Source: Gossypium raimondii | Taxonomy: Eukaryota > Streptophyta > Magnoliopsida > Malvales > Malvaceae | Direction: 5' to 3' | Assembly (NCBI RefSeq): GCF_025698545.1 | Contig: NC_068569.1 | Location: 16,058,001 to 16,122,000, forward strand | Length of the DNA: 64,000 bases | Part shown: piece after piece, positions 1-12,410 of the stretch | Layout of the letters: every line of letters begins with the position of its first letter | How positions within the stretch are numbered: position 1 is the stretch's first letter | The notes under the pieces: generated by a model | What the model saw: only the letters and a program-made list of their open reading frames with translations | Databases searched by the model: none | What the model was told of the DNA's origin: nothing | Program-made: the position numbers and the translations under genes

Positions 1-780
1 CTCTGTGCTTAGGGCTTTAAATTTTCTTGATGCTTTGATTGGATGGATTGCAGCTTGTGTTACTTTTCCTAATTACTCAATTTCTATAAATGGTGGTCTG
101 GTTTGATTGTTCAAAGGTGCAAAGGGACTGAGACAAGGGGATCCTCTCTCCCCCTATTTGTTTGTCATTGTAATGAATGTTCTCTCTCGGTTGCTAGAGA
201 TTGCAGCAAATCATGATGTCTTCAATTTTCACCTTAAATACCACAAAATCCAGCTCACTCATTTATCATTTGCGGATGACCTCCTTATCATTTGTGGTTG
301 GTATATGGTGTTTATTGTAGGAGTTCTACTTGTTTTCAGGCTTGCTACTAAATACTTCAAAGAGTGAATTATTTGCTGCTGGAGTCTTAGAAGATGAGTT
401 GGATTCTGTGATTTCAGATCACTGGGTTCAAGGTAGCAGGTTACTGGTTCGATATCTTGGACTTCCTCCTGTTTCTAGGACGCTTTCTATTCCTGATTGC
501 AAGGCTTTGATTGAGAAGATTGTTGCCAAAATCAATCATTGGTCTTGCAATTATGTAATAATATCAGTCGAGCGATTGGTACGTGGCAGCAAGAGTTGAA
601 TTGGGTTGTTACTTTTCTCAAAGGCAAGTCCCTATTGTTTGCATTTAGAAGCTGACATGGAATGCTGATATCCGTGCTATTTGGTGTGAAAGGAATGGAA
701 GGGTTTTTGGGAAGGCTCATACCACTGCTCTGTTTATTTGTTCTGATGTACGAGTTTTGCTGCTTCTTGGGCAATAAAAT
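1..780 (+). pseudogene. decayed LINE reverse-transcriptase fragment
   Basis: This is the 3' part of a non-LTR retrotransposon ORF2. Residues KGAKGLRQGDPLSPYLF (about 113-165) and the active-site stretch LSFADDLLI (about 265-290) are the RT palm motifs of plant L1-type LINEs. The reading then moves to another frame at about 335 (SGLLLNTSKSELFAAG). A short piece resembling the late ORF2 region (IWCERNGR) follows at about 680-705, so sequence between these blocks is deleted. An in-frame stop lies just before KGAKGL at about 105. The 5' part lies outside the window. It has the same general class as the LINE at 18173-23861, but its RT is divergent (MNVLSRLL versus CSEGLSSL after the FLF box), so it is a different lineage. 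It has no coding capacity. Confidence 0.85.
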
Positions 781-1935
781 TACAATTATAAAAAAAATAA
801 AAAATAAAACTGGAGATGTATGATGCAATTAATTATGTTTATTATTACTAATGCACATATTTAACTATTATATGTTCCTAACTAGAACATGTTATAATAT
901 TTACAAATAAGTTCATCTAATTTAACACAAACACACGAATTCGTTACTCGATTGCAATGGGGCTGCTTGACTTTTCTGGGTGTTTAGTGCTTAAACAAGA
1001 CATTATTTTGAAGTAGACATATATCCTCTCAACACTCGAAAAGGGGAATTACAACTATTAAATGTATGCAGAATATCTATCCTTCACAACTGTCAAAATG
1101 AATATAATGTTGATAATTAGCCCAAAACTCAAAAAAAAAAAAAAGCTGCTTAGAAGATGGAATTGTAATTGCAAAACAGTTCATGTGCCCAGAATGCGTG
1201 GTGAAGCGAAATTGCCATTTCATGCAAAATCAGGGTATGGAAAATTTTTTTTAGATAAACAGCCTTTTCTTGCAATGAAAGATGCGGCTCAAAAGTGCTT
1301 GAGACTCTATCATAAGGACATGCCTCAGAAAATAAAAGGTCGTTTTGAGATCATCATCGCCGCTATTTCACTGCAATTCCATCCACTCTAAATAAAAAAG
1401 GTTCCTTTCGCAACCTTCATCTTTCATTTCATTTCACAAAAATTTCCTTGGAAATCAATCAAAATATGCAATTAGAAACAGAAGTTATAGAAAATAAGTG
1501 GCAAAAGGAAGTAGCTGGTTTCTCATCATCACAAGTAACAATAAAATGATAAAAAAAGAAGAAGAAGGCATTGATTTCTCTAGTTAATCACAACGCTGCA
1601 AATAAGACGCAGCCGAAGCAAACAGCTAATTGAAGAACTTCAAGGTTGCATTTTTTAAAAAAAAATTTCAGTGATCCTCATCAGGTAGCTTTATATATAT
1701 AGTCGGTGAGGATTTGGAGGTAGGGCTTACATGGTATCACCTGAAAAGACAAAATAGCCCAGAAATTAGCAGATGAAATGTCTGACTTGACCTTAACATC
1801 CTCCAACTAAATTGCTGAGTTGCATTCGCGCATCAATTTTGGAACTTCGGTTTCTTCGCCCGCAGTGAGGGATTAGTAAATTCAGTAAAATTCCAATGTT
1901 TTACGATCATGCTTGATTACAGAGATTTGTAAGAT
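781..1935. other. intergenic, upstream of the octanoyltransferase gene
   Basis: AT-rich sequence without a convincing gene. A 109-codon open frame at 1062-1391 shows no recognisable domain and runs through an A-homopolymer, so it is not annotated. The last 250 bases probably contain the promoter and 5' UTR of the downstream gene. Confidence 0.5.
1690..1702 (+). promoter_or_regulatory. possible TATA box of the LIP2p-like gene
   Basis: TTTATATATATAG sits about 235 bases before the chosen start codon at 1936, in the right orientation for a plant TATA element followed by a 5' UTR of about 200 bases. Only the sequence match supports it. Confidence 0.3.
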
Positions 1936-2884
1936 ATGATTCTCGCAACGAATCTGTGTTTCAGAACTATCCCAACAACATGCACAACCGTAAAGCAACA
2001 AAAGGATCCTCCTCACCAACTCAACCCAGTAATTCCAACAAAAACAAAGTCGTAAGTCCCTCCGCCTTTCTCAAGCATTTTCACAAACAAACTCCATTCA
2101 TTCCCTTTCCCCAAAACTCAAAGCTTTTTAACTTAAATTCCATAGGTGCGAGTGTTTTGATTTGCACAAGGAGCTTATTCCATATGAAAAGGCATGGTCT
2201 TGGCAGAAACAGATTGTTAAACAGAAGAAATCATTGCTACAAGAACATGAGGATTGCCCAGATACATTAATTGTTCTTCAGCATAACCCTGTTTATACAA
2301 TGGGCACTGGCAGCTCGGAAAACTATTTGAATTTTGACGTAAAGGAAGCTCCTTTTGATGTTTATCGAACTGAACGCGGCGGGGAAGTTACATACCATGG
2401 GCCTGGACAGGTATAGTTCCAAAACCTAGATGGATAAGAAATAGAATGTGAAATTAATTTGATTTCAGTGGTGATTTTCTCTTTGGACTAACTTATCTTC
2501 TTCTTCTTCTTCTTTTTTTATATACTACCTGTATTTAAATGTAGCTGGTTATGTATCCTATTATTAATCTCCGGAATCACAAGATGGATCTTCATTGGTA
2601 TCTTAGGACACTTGAGGAGGTGGTGATTCGTGTTCTTTCATCGACATTTTCTATCAAAGCTTCTAGGATTGAAGGGTTAACGGGTGTTTGGATTGGTAAG
2701 ATTTCTTATCTTGTTTCTTTTGATGCTTGATCTGTTTCCAATTATTGAATGGCTAAGCAAACCTGTTTTTCTAAGTTTGTCAGCAATGTTTTAACAATTT
2801 GTTCCCTTTGAAATTGAATATTTACAGTAGGGGATTGCAGGCAGAGGAAATAGGCATCCCCTGCTAGTCTACATGGCTCCTTAA

Positions 2885-2916
<32 letters not shown>

Positions 2917-3608
2917 GGTTATTTTGTTATATTGAATTAGATATCTTTTGCTGGTAACTATAACTGAAGGGGACAAAGAGGTTTTATAGATTCACCCCAT
3001 TCATATTAGGCCTTCAAATAAAGATAGAGCAATCGTTGTGGTTTGATTATTTTCATAACCGATTGAGGAGGGTCATGGCATCATGGGGACCAAGTCTCGG
3101 ACAGTGCAGTTTTTGTGTTGTCTAGCAGCTTGGACCTGCACACGGTGATGATTTCGCTATTGTCTACGGCAATAGCACTTATATCGATAGTACAATATCT
3201 TTTTCTAATCTAATTACATTAGAAGAAAATAAGGTTGGCCTCTTTGATTGACTTTGATCTTTTCAAAATTTTGCTACAGGAAATCAGAAATTGGCTGCAA
3301 TTGGTGTAAGGGTATCCAAGTGGATAACCTACCATGGGTTGGCACTTAATGTCACCACAGACCTAACTCCCTTCAGCTGGATAGTTCCCTGTGGGTTACG
3401 TCATCGTCAAGTCGGAAGCATAAAGGGGTTGCTTCAAGAATTTCAGTCATCTACACAATATGCTGAGGCAGTTAAACCGTTTCCTGATGATTACCAGTTG
3501 ATTGATATCTCCTACAAGTCCTTGATTAAGGAGTTTTCTGAAGTTTTCAATCTTGAAATCCATCAAAAGGCCATCACTGTGCCTGAATTTTGGAGAGAGG
3601 ACCATTAA
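1936..3608 (+). CDS. LIP2P: plastid-type octanoyltransferase (LipB family), 4 exons
   Basis: Exons are 1936-2051, 2146-2410, 2545-2695 and 3280-3608, all with GT..AG introns and a continuous frame, giving 286 residues, close to plant LIP2p proteins. The enzyme moves octanoyl from acyl-carrier protein to lipoyl domains of 2-oxoacid dehydrogenases and the glycine-cleavage H protein, the first step of de novo lipoylation. Visible signatures are [12 protein letters not shown] (residues 116-127, the LipB box), the conserved lysine in GNQKLAAIG (K181) and the catalytic cysteine in IVPCGL (C215). Residues 1-38 are rich in Thr, Gln and Lys and poor in acidic residues, as in a transit peptide. The ATG at 1936 is chosen because exon 1 then joins exon 2 in frame through a GTAAGT donor to read [15 protein letters not shown]. 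Assignment to plastid rather than mitochondrion is inferred from resemblance to LIP2p. No lesion is seen. Confidence 0.9.
2885..2912. repeat. (CT)n microsatellite in intron 3
   Basis: About fourteen uninterrupted CT dinucleotides inside the third intron of the octanoyltransferase gene, likely length-polymorphic between accessions. Confidence 0.95.
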
Positions 3609-4110
3609 CCAGATTGGAGAGCCTGAAAGAAGAGTAAATTGCCTTATGACAACAAGATATTTATTAATGCTTCTTTACCCTGCAAGTCATGAACAAGTTT
3701 CCTCTTCTCAGTTCTTAGAGCAGAAACGTGTAAGATTTGCTTATCCTATAACATTATATGTCCAAATTTGCAGATTATAGAATTGAATAATTCTAGAAAT
3801 TTCTATTTTTGTTTTATATGATTGAAATTCCATAAAGAAAAAGAAAAGAATGAATTGTTTGTGACGAGGATTCAATAGCTTTTTGCCTTTTTCAGTCATA
3901 AATAATGATTGCTTCTTTATTGAACTATGACAAAGGATAAAATAAATAAACAAAAATAAATGCTACCCTCAATTTCCCCTTTTATGTACTTCAGACGAAC
4001 ATGCCTTGGGCCCTGAAATTTCATGGATATCCAAGGAGTACACTTGGAAGATTCAAATGTCAAAATCCACAAAAACCATAGATAGCAATAATATACCACC
4101 CTTGCAATCA
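3609..4110. other. intergenic between convergent gene and pseudogene
   Basis: 3' flank of the octanoyltransferase gene and the downstream end of the minus-strand pseudogene. AT-rich, with no coding signal beyond short chance frames. Confidence 0.5.
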
Positions 4111-5240
4111 TCAATATTTCTCTGCAACCGGTCTAGAAGGAAAAAGCCGTTGGAGAAATGCCATCAACGACCAAAGGCAAACCACAGCTAGGACCTGGAA
4201 AGTGATTACCATCCCGGCAGTTGCACCGCCTCGCTTGAACATTTCCGGGGTTCTCTGAGAGTCTTTCATCGAGAACTGTGAAGTTCTGAATGAATTGAAT
4301 AGCTCTGGTCAACTGATACAATCTATACACCTGTAAAATCAACTGCAAAGTTGTCAATAATCTTATTTGGTCTTTAGGATGAATATGAATCCTGTAAAAA
4401 GACCAAATACCTAAAAAATGATAGGAATCAGGGGCCAACAAGATGATTGATGCTTATCAAGAATCGTCTTGAATGCATGTTGAGCAGCAGAGCCTATCAG
4501 GAAAGGAGCCACTGCAACCAAGGCTTGGAAGCCAAGCGCAGGCCAAGTTAAAAAGACGGCAAGTAAAGGAGCAACAACTTTGAAACCCATTGTGAAGAAA
4601 GATGATGATAGGTAAACCTGAGTCCTGTAATGAGACCCCACCTCTTGGCACTGAATTGCAAATAAGGCCTTTGAACATGATCAGTCACAAGAAGGAACAC
4701 CCCAAGACCAAGGAAAAAGAGGACACAATTTCTGCATATTATAACCATGCAAAACAATTACATGTTTATGTTTCCACACACACCGCAGTACCACTAATAG
4801 AATTTTGACTCAATAGTTGTGAAAAGAATGTATAAAAGGAAAAGATAAAGTTGAAATAGAATACCAACGAGTGTGTCGTCCTTGAAGAAAGCCTCAATTG
4901 CAGAGCTAAAGAAAAACTGTGGAAGGATCAATGAAGAAATCAATGCAATAGGTGCCAAAACCCAGAGGAATGATCCTTTGTCTTCTTGGAAAGCAGCTGA
5001 CATCAATTTGCTCTCTTCCACTAGCTGGTGAGTTAGCCCGTGAAAGGAAATTGAACCCGATTTACCATGACACGATTCCACCCCACCAAATGTATTAAAA
5101 GCCAGACCAGAGTTCTCCCTCAAAGTCCCAGTATGGTTCAAACTTGAGAGTTTTGATCAGACCCAAAAGCATACACTATTCCCCAAGTGCTCAATCTCCA
5201 CAATCTATACTCCTCATTTAACCCTTCTACTTCAGACATA
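4111..5240 (-). pseudogene. unprocessed pseudogene of a multi-pass membrane protein
   Basis: On the minus strand, pieces of one hydrophobic protein are recognisable in order but in different frames. They are EVEGLNEEYRLWRLSTWG (about 5215-5160), LVEESKLMSAAFQEDKGSF then LWVLAPIALISSLILPQ (about 5030-4925), LLVTDHVQRPYLQFSAKRWG (about 4700-4640), FFTMGFKVVAPLLAVFLTWP (about 4598-4540), VYRLYQLTRAIQFIQ (about 4340-4295) and a C-terminus RLFPSRPVAEKY ending in TGA at 4113-4111. Splice signals survive: donor after GTTG at about 4866, acceptor TATGCAG at about 4732, acceptor TTTTACAG at about 4342. Joining the pieces needs at least three single-base frame changes, and TAG replaces a codon at about 4412. 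Introns are retained, so it is a decayed gene, not a cDNA copy. I do not recognise the family with certainty. Several membrane spans and the basic-aromatic loops suggest an organelle membrane protein. Assembly error is the alternative explanation. Confidence 0.6.
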
Positions 5241-6944
5241 AAATACCCTGCATTATTTAAAAAAAAAAAAGAAAGGAAAACGTTCTATTTGTTGAAATAA
5301 AGCAGGAAGAATAAATGTTAATACATGCAAAAGTCCAAGAAAGAGCTGAAAGGTGTACTCTTTGATAAATCTATACCTAATCATTGGTTGGGTAATTTTA
5401 CTTGATCGGAAGTACTATTTGAAAAGTGGAAGAATTTAAATAAAAATATAGACTCGAAAAATAAATTTAAACAAAAAAAATTGGTTCATTTTCTAAACGG
5501 GACTAGTCTAAGTAAAATTTTTTGCTCAAGCTTAGCCCAAATTTGTAAAAAAAATTATTATTGTTTCTACTGTTTTATTGCAATTTCACTATTAGATTTA
5601 ATTGATATTATTTGAATATTGTATAACTTTTGTTTATTTATTAATTTTGCTACTACTTTAAAGATATTTGTTTGTTAAGTTGCACATATCTTAGTGTTAT
5701 TTATTTATTAGTGTATTTGATATATTATATTTTTTAAAATTTATTTTTATATAAAAAATTAATACGGACGAACCAAATTGGCCTTAAGTTTTAGTATTTT
5801 TATTCAAGTCAGATTTAGATAAAATTTTAGTCTTATTTTTTAGACCGAATCCGGATGCAAAAGAAGAACCTAAAATTATATTGAGTCTGGACCATGAGTT
5901 GCATCTCCAAGCCCAACACTTCCATTTCTTAGAACGATATCGCTTGCAGGAGCTTTTAGAGTTTGAGAAATGGAGATGAGAGTGAGATTCCGACTTCAAT
6001 GAAAAAACATTTTAGCATCAAGAAAGTAACAAATTTGAGCGAAATTTAGGAGAAATATACTTACGGAATGAATAAAGAGTCTATGACAGTTGAAAATTTG
6101 AACTTTGGGACAGGAAATCCAAGGCACTCGGGTTGAAGTTCCATTTTTTTTTAATGGTTATAGCAAGATGATTGAAGTTGCTGGTCGTCCGTCACCGCTT
6201 GAACCCCAAGTTCTCCGTAGGTACAACTACGAGGTGGTTTTCAGTTATTAGGCAATTAGAAAGCAACCCGATGCAAAGTTGGTCAGCTGTTGGACCCTTT
6301 CCATTGGCAAAAAGCCCCATCAATTAGTTTATTAGCTTTCTATGGATTTAATTTTAACAATATAGGCCTAACAAATTATCAGGCCTTCCTCCAATATTAA
6401 CTTAAACAAGGTAAAGGCTTTGAGGAATGGAATCATGGATACATGTCAAGCTAATTATAGAAGAAATAAACTTATTTTTGACGAGAAAATAAGGTGTTGT
6501 TTATCTTACATATGACAATCCGATTCGACCTTGTACCCTGTCGTGGTATATAATTCAAAATTGTTTCCACTAAGAGGTGCACAAATGACGCTATTACTAT
6601 TGGATGATAAAGTCATTGATGATAATTAGTGTATAGCATCTGCCTGTTTCTTTTAGCTATATTCTTTTCATCTGTCACTCAGGTCTTATATCCACACCCC
6701 CAAACAACATTTTTATGATACATTAAAGTGAGAAAAAGACAATGATGGAAGCATTTTTGGCTGTGTCTACAGACATATATACAATGAGTAGGAAATCTTA
6801 GAAATTATACGCATAGGGACAAAACTTTGACCGAATTGATAGAACTAAGTATTAACAGGCTGAGATGAAGTTGAAATCCAAAGAAAGACCGACTTATGGT
6901 TAATGGGTTGCATTATTCAGCAAACTGCTCGATGAAGGTGAGCT
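5241..6944. other. intergenic, AT-rich
   Basis: No supported gene. Contains poly-A/T runs and a stretch around 5400-5900 that looks like eroded repeat DNA. The right end is the 3' flank of the receptor-kinase gene. Confidence 0.5.
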
Positions 6945-9900
6945 TTATTTTCCAGTTTTTCCGGTTAACACTGGAGAATTATCCTCCGATTTTCCGGTCA
7001 AGTTCACGCAACCAACGTTAGTCATCTGAAACATGAATAGGCCTTTATTTTCCAGTCCATTTTTATTATTGACTGACATGCTCAGCGGTTGCTCGCTTAT
7101 ATTGGATGAGGAGGAGCAAGGTGATACTTCTGATGAAGCTGCACAAGTGATTTCTTCTGCAGGAACCCATCTACTTAGCCTGATTTGTTCCAATTCCACT
7201 GCTACTTCCATCATTGTGGGTCTCATCTCCCTCTGAAATGATAAGCATCTAAAAGCCAGCTCTGCCACCTTGTGGATTGTAGATAACGTCCAAGAATCAC
7301 TGTATGGCTCTAGGAATGGGTCTATGATCTCATCTAAACGCCCTTTGCTGATTCTGTCAGTAGCAACAGAAACCAAATTAACTTCATTATGAGGCCTAGA
7401 AAAGTCCACTACCTTTTGTGCTGTTATGATCTCAATGAGAACGACCCCAAAACTATAAACATCGCTTTTGTCCGAAAGATGGAAATTTTGATGGTACTGA
7501 GGATCAAGGTATCCCGGAGTTCCTTGAGGAGCTGTTGAGATGTGTGATATTTCAGTAATTCCAAGTCTAGAAAGACCAAAATCTGCTACTTTGGACCTGA
7601 AATTGTAATCTAGAAGAATGTTGCTTGACTTGACGTCCCTGTGGTATATTGGGGGGTCTATAGCAGAATGCAGATGAGCAATGGCTTGTGAAGTTTCAGC
7701 AGCAATGGTAAGGCGAACTGGCCAGGCAAGTCCATCACCCCTCTCTCTTTGTAAATGCTGGCATAACGTACCATTGGGCATAAACTCATACACAAGTATT
7801 TGTTCACCATTTTCTATGGAGCAACCCAAGAGGCGAACTAAGTTTTGGTGGCTGACAGATGAAATTAGCTTGATCTCATTCACGACTTGTTCAATGCAAT
7901 CAGTGTCTCCATGCTTGATCCTCTTAATAGCAACCCATGAATTGTTGTGGAGTTTCCCTGCATAGACTGTTCCAAAGGCCCCAGTTCCAAGCCGTTGTTT
8001 CTCTGAGAAACCATTTGTAGCTTTCTCTATTTCTTTGTATGTATAAATTGGGATGCTGATATGTGAAGCTTCTGATAAGAGGCGTTTCGTGCTGTGTCTG
8101 TCTTTTGAATTGGATTGCCTCTTCATACAACAGCATATCAGAACTGCACAGATCATCAAAAGAGCTCCTGTTGCAATGCCTGAGAGATATGAATACCAAT
8201 ATGAGTGCTGCATAGGATACCCCAACCATATGGCAATAAAATATGAATGTTTGATGTTAAATTATGATTACCTCCAACCATAAGAGCGACTCTAGTCGTT
8301 CCTCTACATTTTCCAGAAATGAATCTTGGAAGGTTACACTTTGGAGATGCTGTTTAGTTTCACATGTCAACAAACACATAAGAACTACAATAAGACAAAA
8401 AAAGGTTTGCAGTTTCTACATAAAATACACAATTTAAACAGATAGCGACATTCTAATTAACAAAATCATGCGCAATTATACTAAGAATTTACGTTGTTTG
8501 CTATCCATAAATTTTAAATGATCATTTTCTGCTATAAATTTACAAATTTCGCCCAGTCAGTCAATGCATGAAATGGACCGTTATACTTGATCACTTCCTT
8601 TTTCACCATAAAGAGATAAGCTCTCGTCTTTGCACCATCAGAAGCCAAGAGCTACCTAATACCATTGGATTCTAATGCCGTTGCTTTCTCTATCGTTTTT
8701 TCCTTGCTTGTAAATGAATTATATATAGGAAAATTAGCTTTTTACTAATATAATTTTCATTGTAATCTTGTTTCTAGCTTCGGTGATAAACTGCCCATAT
8801 GTCAAATTACTAAAAAGTTTACCACTGGGTCCCTCAACGGCGTTAGGTGTAACCACCAATTTCAGGTTACTCTCTTACTACCGCATCTTGCGGTTTTTCA
8901 TCGTATAAAAAAAAAAGAGTCTATATCTCTCTATGTTATCAGCGTGATATATGATGATAGAAAACTTGGTTCCTTTTGAGCCAAACAGTAAGGTTTTGGA
9001 CTAGCCTTTCCTCCAACAAAATGACGACTGGCAACATAACTATATACCGAGCAAAACGGCCATTGTTCCTAATATCTTGTTCTTTTAGCCAACTCTTCGT
9101 GTTTAATTAGAGCTTCGTTTTGCAACAATGTCAGACCATTTTAAAGTATTTCTAAAAGAGTTGAAAAAAACACTGCTGAAAGATATCATTTGATTATTCC
9201 TATTCTCCGAAGACTTCTATTTTGGCATTGGCAAAGGTGTGGGTTTTTACTGCAATGTTTGAATGCAGCATCAAAACAAAGAAAAATAAATAAATAAAAT
9301 CAAGGTGAATAATAATTTAAAAGTAGAACTTCCAAAGAAATTCGGCATAAAAGAACTGACCTTTCCGGCAACCAGCGGCAGCACGATATCCATCACCAAT
9401 GAACCCATGTTTGCAGCTGCAACGGACTCCTGGCTGTCCGTTGAACGGCGGAACGATTTCATCACAAGTAGCATTTTCAGAACAAATATCTGAGCACCGT
9501 CCTTGGAGCCACCACCCTAGCTCAACCACCTGGACCTCCAGTACGCCTGATTCATTGAAAGATTCAGCCGATATGGACGATAAAAAGGACTTGCAATTGG
9601 TGCGAGTTACGTTGCCGTAATCAACGAAGCCATTAATTATGTTCTCCGAATAACAACTTATATTGTTGGTATTAGGAGGACAAGCAATCTCCTCAAAATG
9701 AGTGTAAACCATGGTCGTTGGAATCATGCATGGCTTCGGCAAGCTGCAGTTTTGCAATAGAATTGCGTTCTGGGATGTTGGGGCGTAGTTGGGGCCGTAT
9801 AGACGGTGAAAGACTTGGAGTGGACGGTTGCAAGTGGCTTCAATACTGATCTTTATACGATCAGCGTTTATCGTTAGGACCCGAAAATCAGCAATAAGCT

Positions 9901-10069
9901 GTTGGTTATTGGAGCTGCAGTTTAGAGGGATTTGGCAGCCGGCAGAGAATCCAAATGGGAAAGGAACAAACTTGTCACCGCATGATCGATTACACTTGGA
10001 TGATTGAGCTGTGATTGATGAAAGTAGAAAGATTGCTATGAAGAAAAAGACGGGATCTTTGAGAATCAT
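6945..10069 (-). CDS. WAKL14: wall-associated receptor kinase-like protein (WAKL14-like), 3 exons
   Basis: Exons on the minus strand are 10069-9361, 8349-8272 and 8179-6945, in frame with GT..AG introns, giving 673 residues (Arabidopsis WAKL14 is slightly longer). Order: signal peptide (about 1-22, FFFIAIFLLSSITA); Cys-rich GUB_WAK pectin-binding type region (CNRSCGDKFVPFPFGFSAGC, about 25-45 onward); EGF-like cysteines near residues 205-236 (CSENATCDE, CSCKHGFIGDG); one membrane span at about 263-282; Ser/Thr kinase. The kinase has the P-loop GTGAFG (327-332), VAIK lysine K348, HRDVKSSN catalytic loop (442-449, RD type), DFGLSR (462-467) and GTPGYLDPQYH. Such receptors sense cell-wall state at the plasma membrane and signal through phosphorylation. 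The start at 10069 precedes the signal peptide directly; an upstream in-frame start would bury it. Exon 3 uses the acceptor at 8180, because the acceptor-like CAG at 8196 would shift the frame. No lesion is seen. Confidence 0.9.
8350..9360 (-). other. intron 1 of the WAKL14-like gene
   Basis: A 1011-base intron between the extracellular exon and the juxtamembrane exon (donor AAAG|GTCAGT, acceptor AAACAG|CATC). It holds no recognisable gene. Confidence 0.8.
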
Positions 10070-11443
10070 GTTTTTTTGCAGATAAGAAACTTGTAAACCA
10101 AAAGAAAGAGCGTATTGATCAAACAGAGTTTTATTGAAAAACAAAAGGAAATTCTGTTTTCTTTTCTCAGAGGTCATGCACTTACCCTAGAAAGAAAGAC
10201 TTTGGTTGAATAATACAAGGAATTTAATGCAGTTGCTTGTGAGACTGAAACTTTGGTGTGATCTTTTTTTTTCATCAATGATCAACAGTTTGACTGCAAA
10301 AGGAACACATGGAACAGTGATCAACTAATCCTGTCTTATTATCCTAGTTCTATAGATAAACCCAACTTTAAATATATATATTTATTTGATTGACCAGAAT
10401 CCATTGAAAGTTAACTTGGCTAGGAAGCTGGGGAATGAGACCCAGAGATGCTTGGTTAGAAATTTTGCCTCGTTGAACATCAAGTTCGGTACTGTTCACC
10501 TTTTTCAAAAGTTATTTTAGGTATGAAATGGAGTTGTACTTACTGTAATTTATTTATACTAATTGTGTGTGATTTGTTAAAAAAAATGTCTTGTTAGGGT
10601 TTATTTACCAATTTGGCTTCTATTTTATGATCATTTATTAGAACTAAAATATTTATTACAAATATCCGAACATAATTTTTGAAATTGTGAAAAATTATTA
10701 AATATACGTAGTGAGAGGGGTGGGAACTGGGAAGTGCAATATTAGCGTTGTATTACGGCTTGTTACCGGCATGCAAATCATGTTCTAAAATCATCAAGTA
10801 AAAAGGTGTTTTTCTCTCTTTCCCCTTGCATATAAAATGTATTTGGTCGTATAAACCTCGAAATTAGAAGAGACGGTGAAACTATTACCAAAACTTTTTG
10901 ACACTGCGATTAATTATGATGTAAAGTCAAATTGGGGTACTATAATTTTAGTTTTGTTTGATTTTTTTCTTTAATTTTCAAATACACGCAAATGAAAAGA
11001 ATTGGGTTATCTTGCAAATTTATAAAGCGTAAAGGGTACAGAAAAGTCAAAATACAGAATTATGTTGGTTCCCCATTGTCAACTAGCTATAGTCATCAGG
11101 TTGGATTGGCTTTTTTGTGGGACCATTCCCTTTGAACGACATAACCAATTATCCAATCCAATTTGGGTCCACGGCTGCTTCTTGGTTTTATTATTATGTT
11201 GAGGCCAACTCTGGATGATGCATAATCCCTATTTCGACTGTTTGCTGCTTCATAATTACTTCAATCTTCTAAAGTTTAAATGTGCAGAAGAATCAGTTTG
11301 TTTTTTTCAAGGTATGTTTCAATGAAAATTTTTAAAATTTTAGATTTCTTTTATTTATTAATTCAAAGTGCTAGTTATTATAATTGTATTGTTTGGATAA
11401 ATAATTATTTATGAAAAATTTAGGTTAATCAAATTTTATGAAT
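10070..11443. other. intergenic, promoter side of the WAKL14-like gene
   Basis: AT-rich sequence with no gene. The 5' flank of the receptor-kinase gene occupies its left end. Confidence 0.5.
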
Positions 11444-11815
11444 TTAGAACATAATTATAAAATAAATAATAACCTTCTTCAAATCTATCCCATAATAAAA
11501 CCCACCTTTTTTCTTGGTTTCCTCTGTTCTAATAGAATCTAATTTTGTTTCCATAAAAAAGATAACATGGAGATTATAGTTCTTCAACATGTGCTGAAGT
11601 CTTTCGATTGCTAGTGGACTCCCCAAGCCACAAACATTTCAACATAAAATCTTCATTGCTCCCAGTTGGCCTGTCCATTGGCGACTACTGATATAATTGG
11701 TTGATTCATATAATGTCGTTCGTCATTATACTTGGAAGAATCTGGTTCCACAGAAACAATTGGACCAAATTTGGAAACTCTGGGGTTTTTTTTCCCTCCA
11801 AATCTTAATGGTAAT
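11444..11815 (-). pseudogene. LINE ORF2 endonuclease fragment (right part cut by LTR)
   Basis: On the minus strand from about 11669, ATGAAGATTTTATG opens an endonuclease N-terminus: MKILC-stop-NVCGLGSPLAIERL, then FFMETKLDS. This matches in spacing and content the ORF2 start of the LINE at 22593 (MKIVSWNVRGLGSP ... LMETKVD). A stop replaces the Trp of the WN motif. The fragment ends at about 11444 in AT-rich sequence. Its 5' neighbour, the ORF1 zinc knuckle, is found beyond the LTR at 13986-14075, so the LTR landed inside this LINE. Confidence 0.75.
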
Positions 11816-12262
11816 TGTAACACTCCCAACCCGTATCCCTCGCCGGAATCGGATTATGGAGCATTACCGAAGTTTACAAATCAAACAGACAAAAATTTCA
11901 AATATGCTATTGAAATATAAACACATAATAATATTTAATTATTACAACAACCATATCATATTTCATTTGTTTCACAAATATCTCAATTCTCATACTTGCT
12001 ATATAAATAGCTTTTCACAATTTATTTCACATTTCATTATACAATTGCAATATCTATTCCATACTCATTTCATGAGTATATAACTCATATATTCCATATA
12101 TTTACAACATATTTCACATTCTATTTTCAATTCACTATTTCACTTCCATTTCTCATACCATATCATTTCAATATAAATTATAAAACTTTATTATTCATTT
12201 ACCCCTATTAACACGACTCGGACTCGAACGGATACACGGATCCAACCAAAATACACCAGTTT

Positions 12263-12410
12263 GGCACCTAGTGCCTCATCAGATAATTCGAAGTAATAAA
12301 TTGACACCCAGTATCTCATCGGTTAAACCGAAGTAAATTGGCACCTAGTGCCTCATCGAATTAATCCGAAGTAGTAAATTGACACATAGTGTCTCATCAA
12401 CTCGAAGTCG
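12263..12410. repeat. tandem array of short hairpins in LTR
   Basis: Four units of roughly 35-45 bases, each reading (G/A)CAC..AGT(G)..CTCATC. Stems are GGCAC/GTGCC in units 1 and 3, GACAC/GTGTC in unit 4, and a damaged GACAC/GTATC in unit 2. Unit spacers carry TTCGAAG/CCGAAG variants. Confidence 0.75.

Noticed and set aside
1062-1391. 109-codon open frame upstream of the octanoyltransferase gene
   Set aside because: No domain, runs through an A-run, and has no splice or homology support.
8196-8225. Alternative start or acceptor giving a longer kinase exon (MGYPMQHSYW...)
   Set aside because: The acceptor at 8180 keeps the frame with exon 2 and gives the expected juxtamembrane sequence; the upstream CAG shifts the frame.
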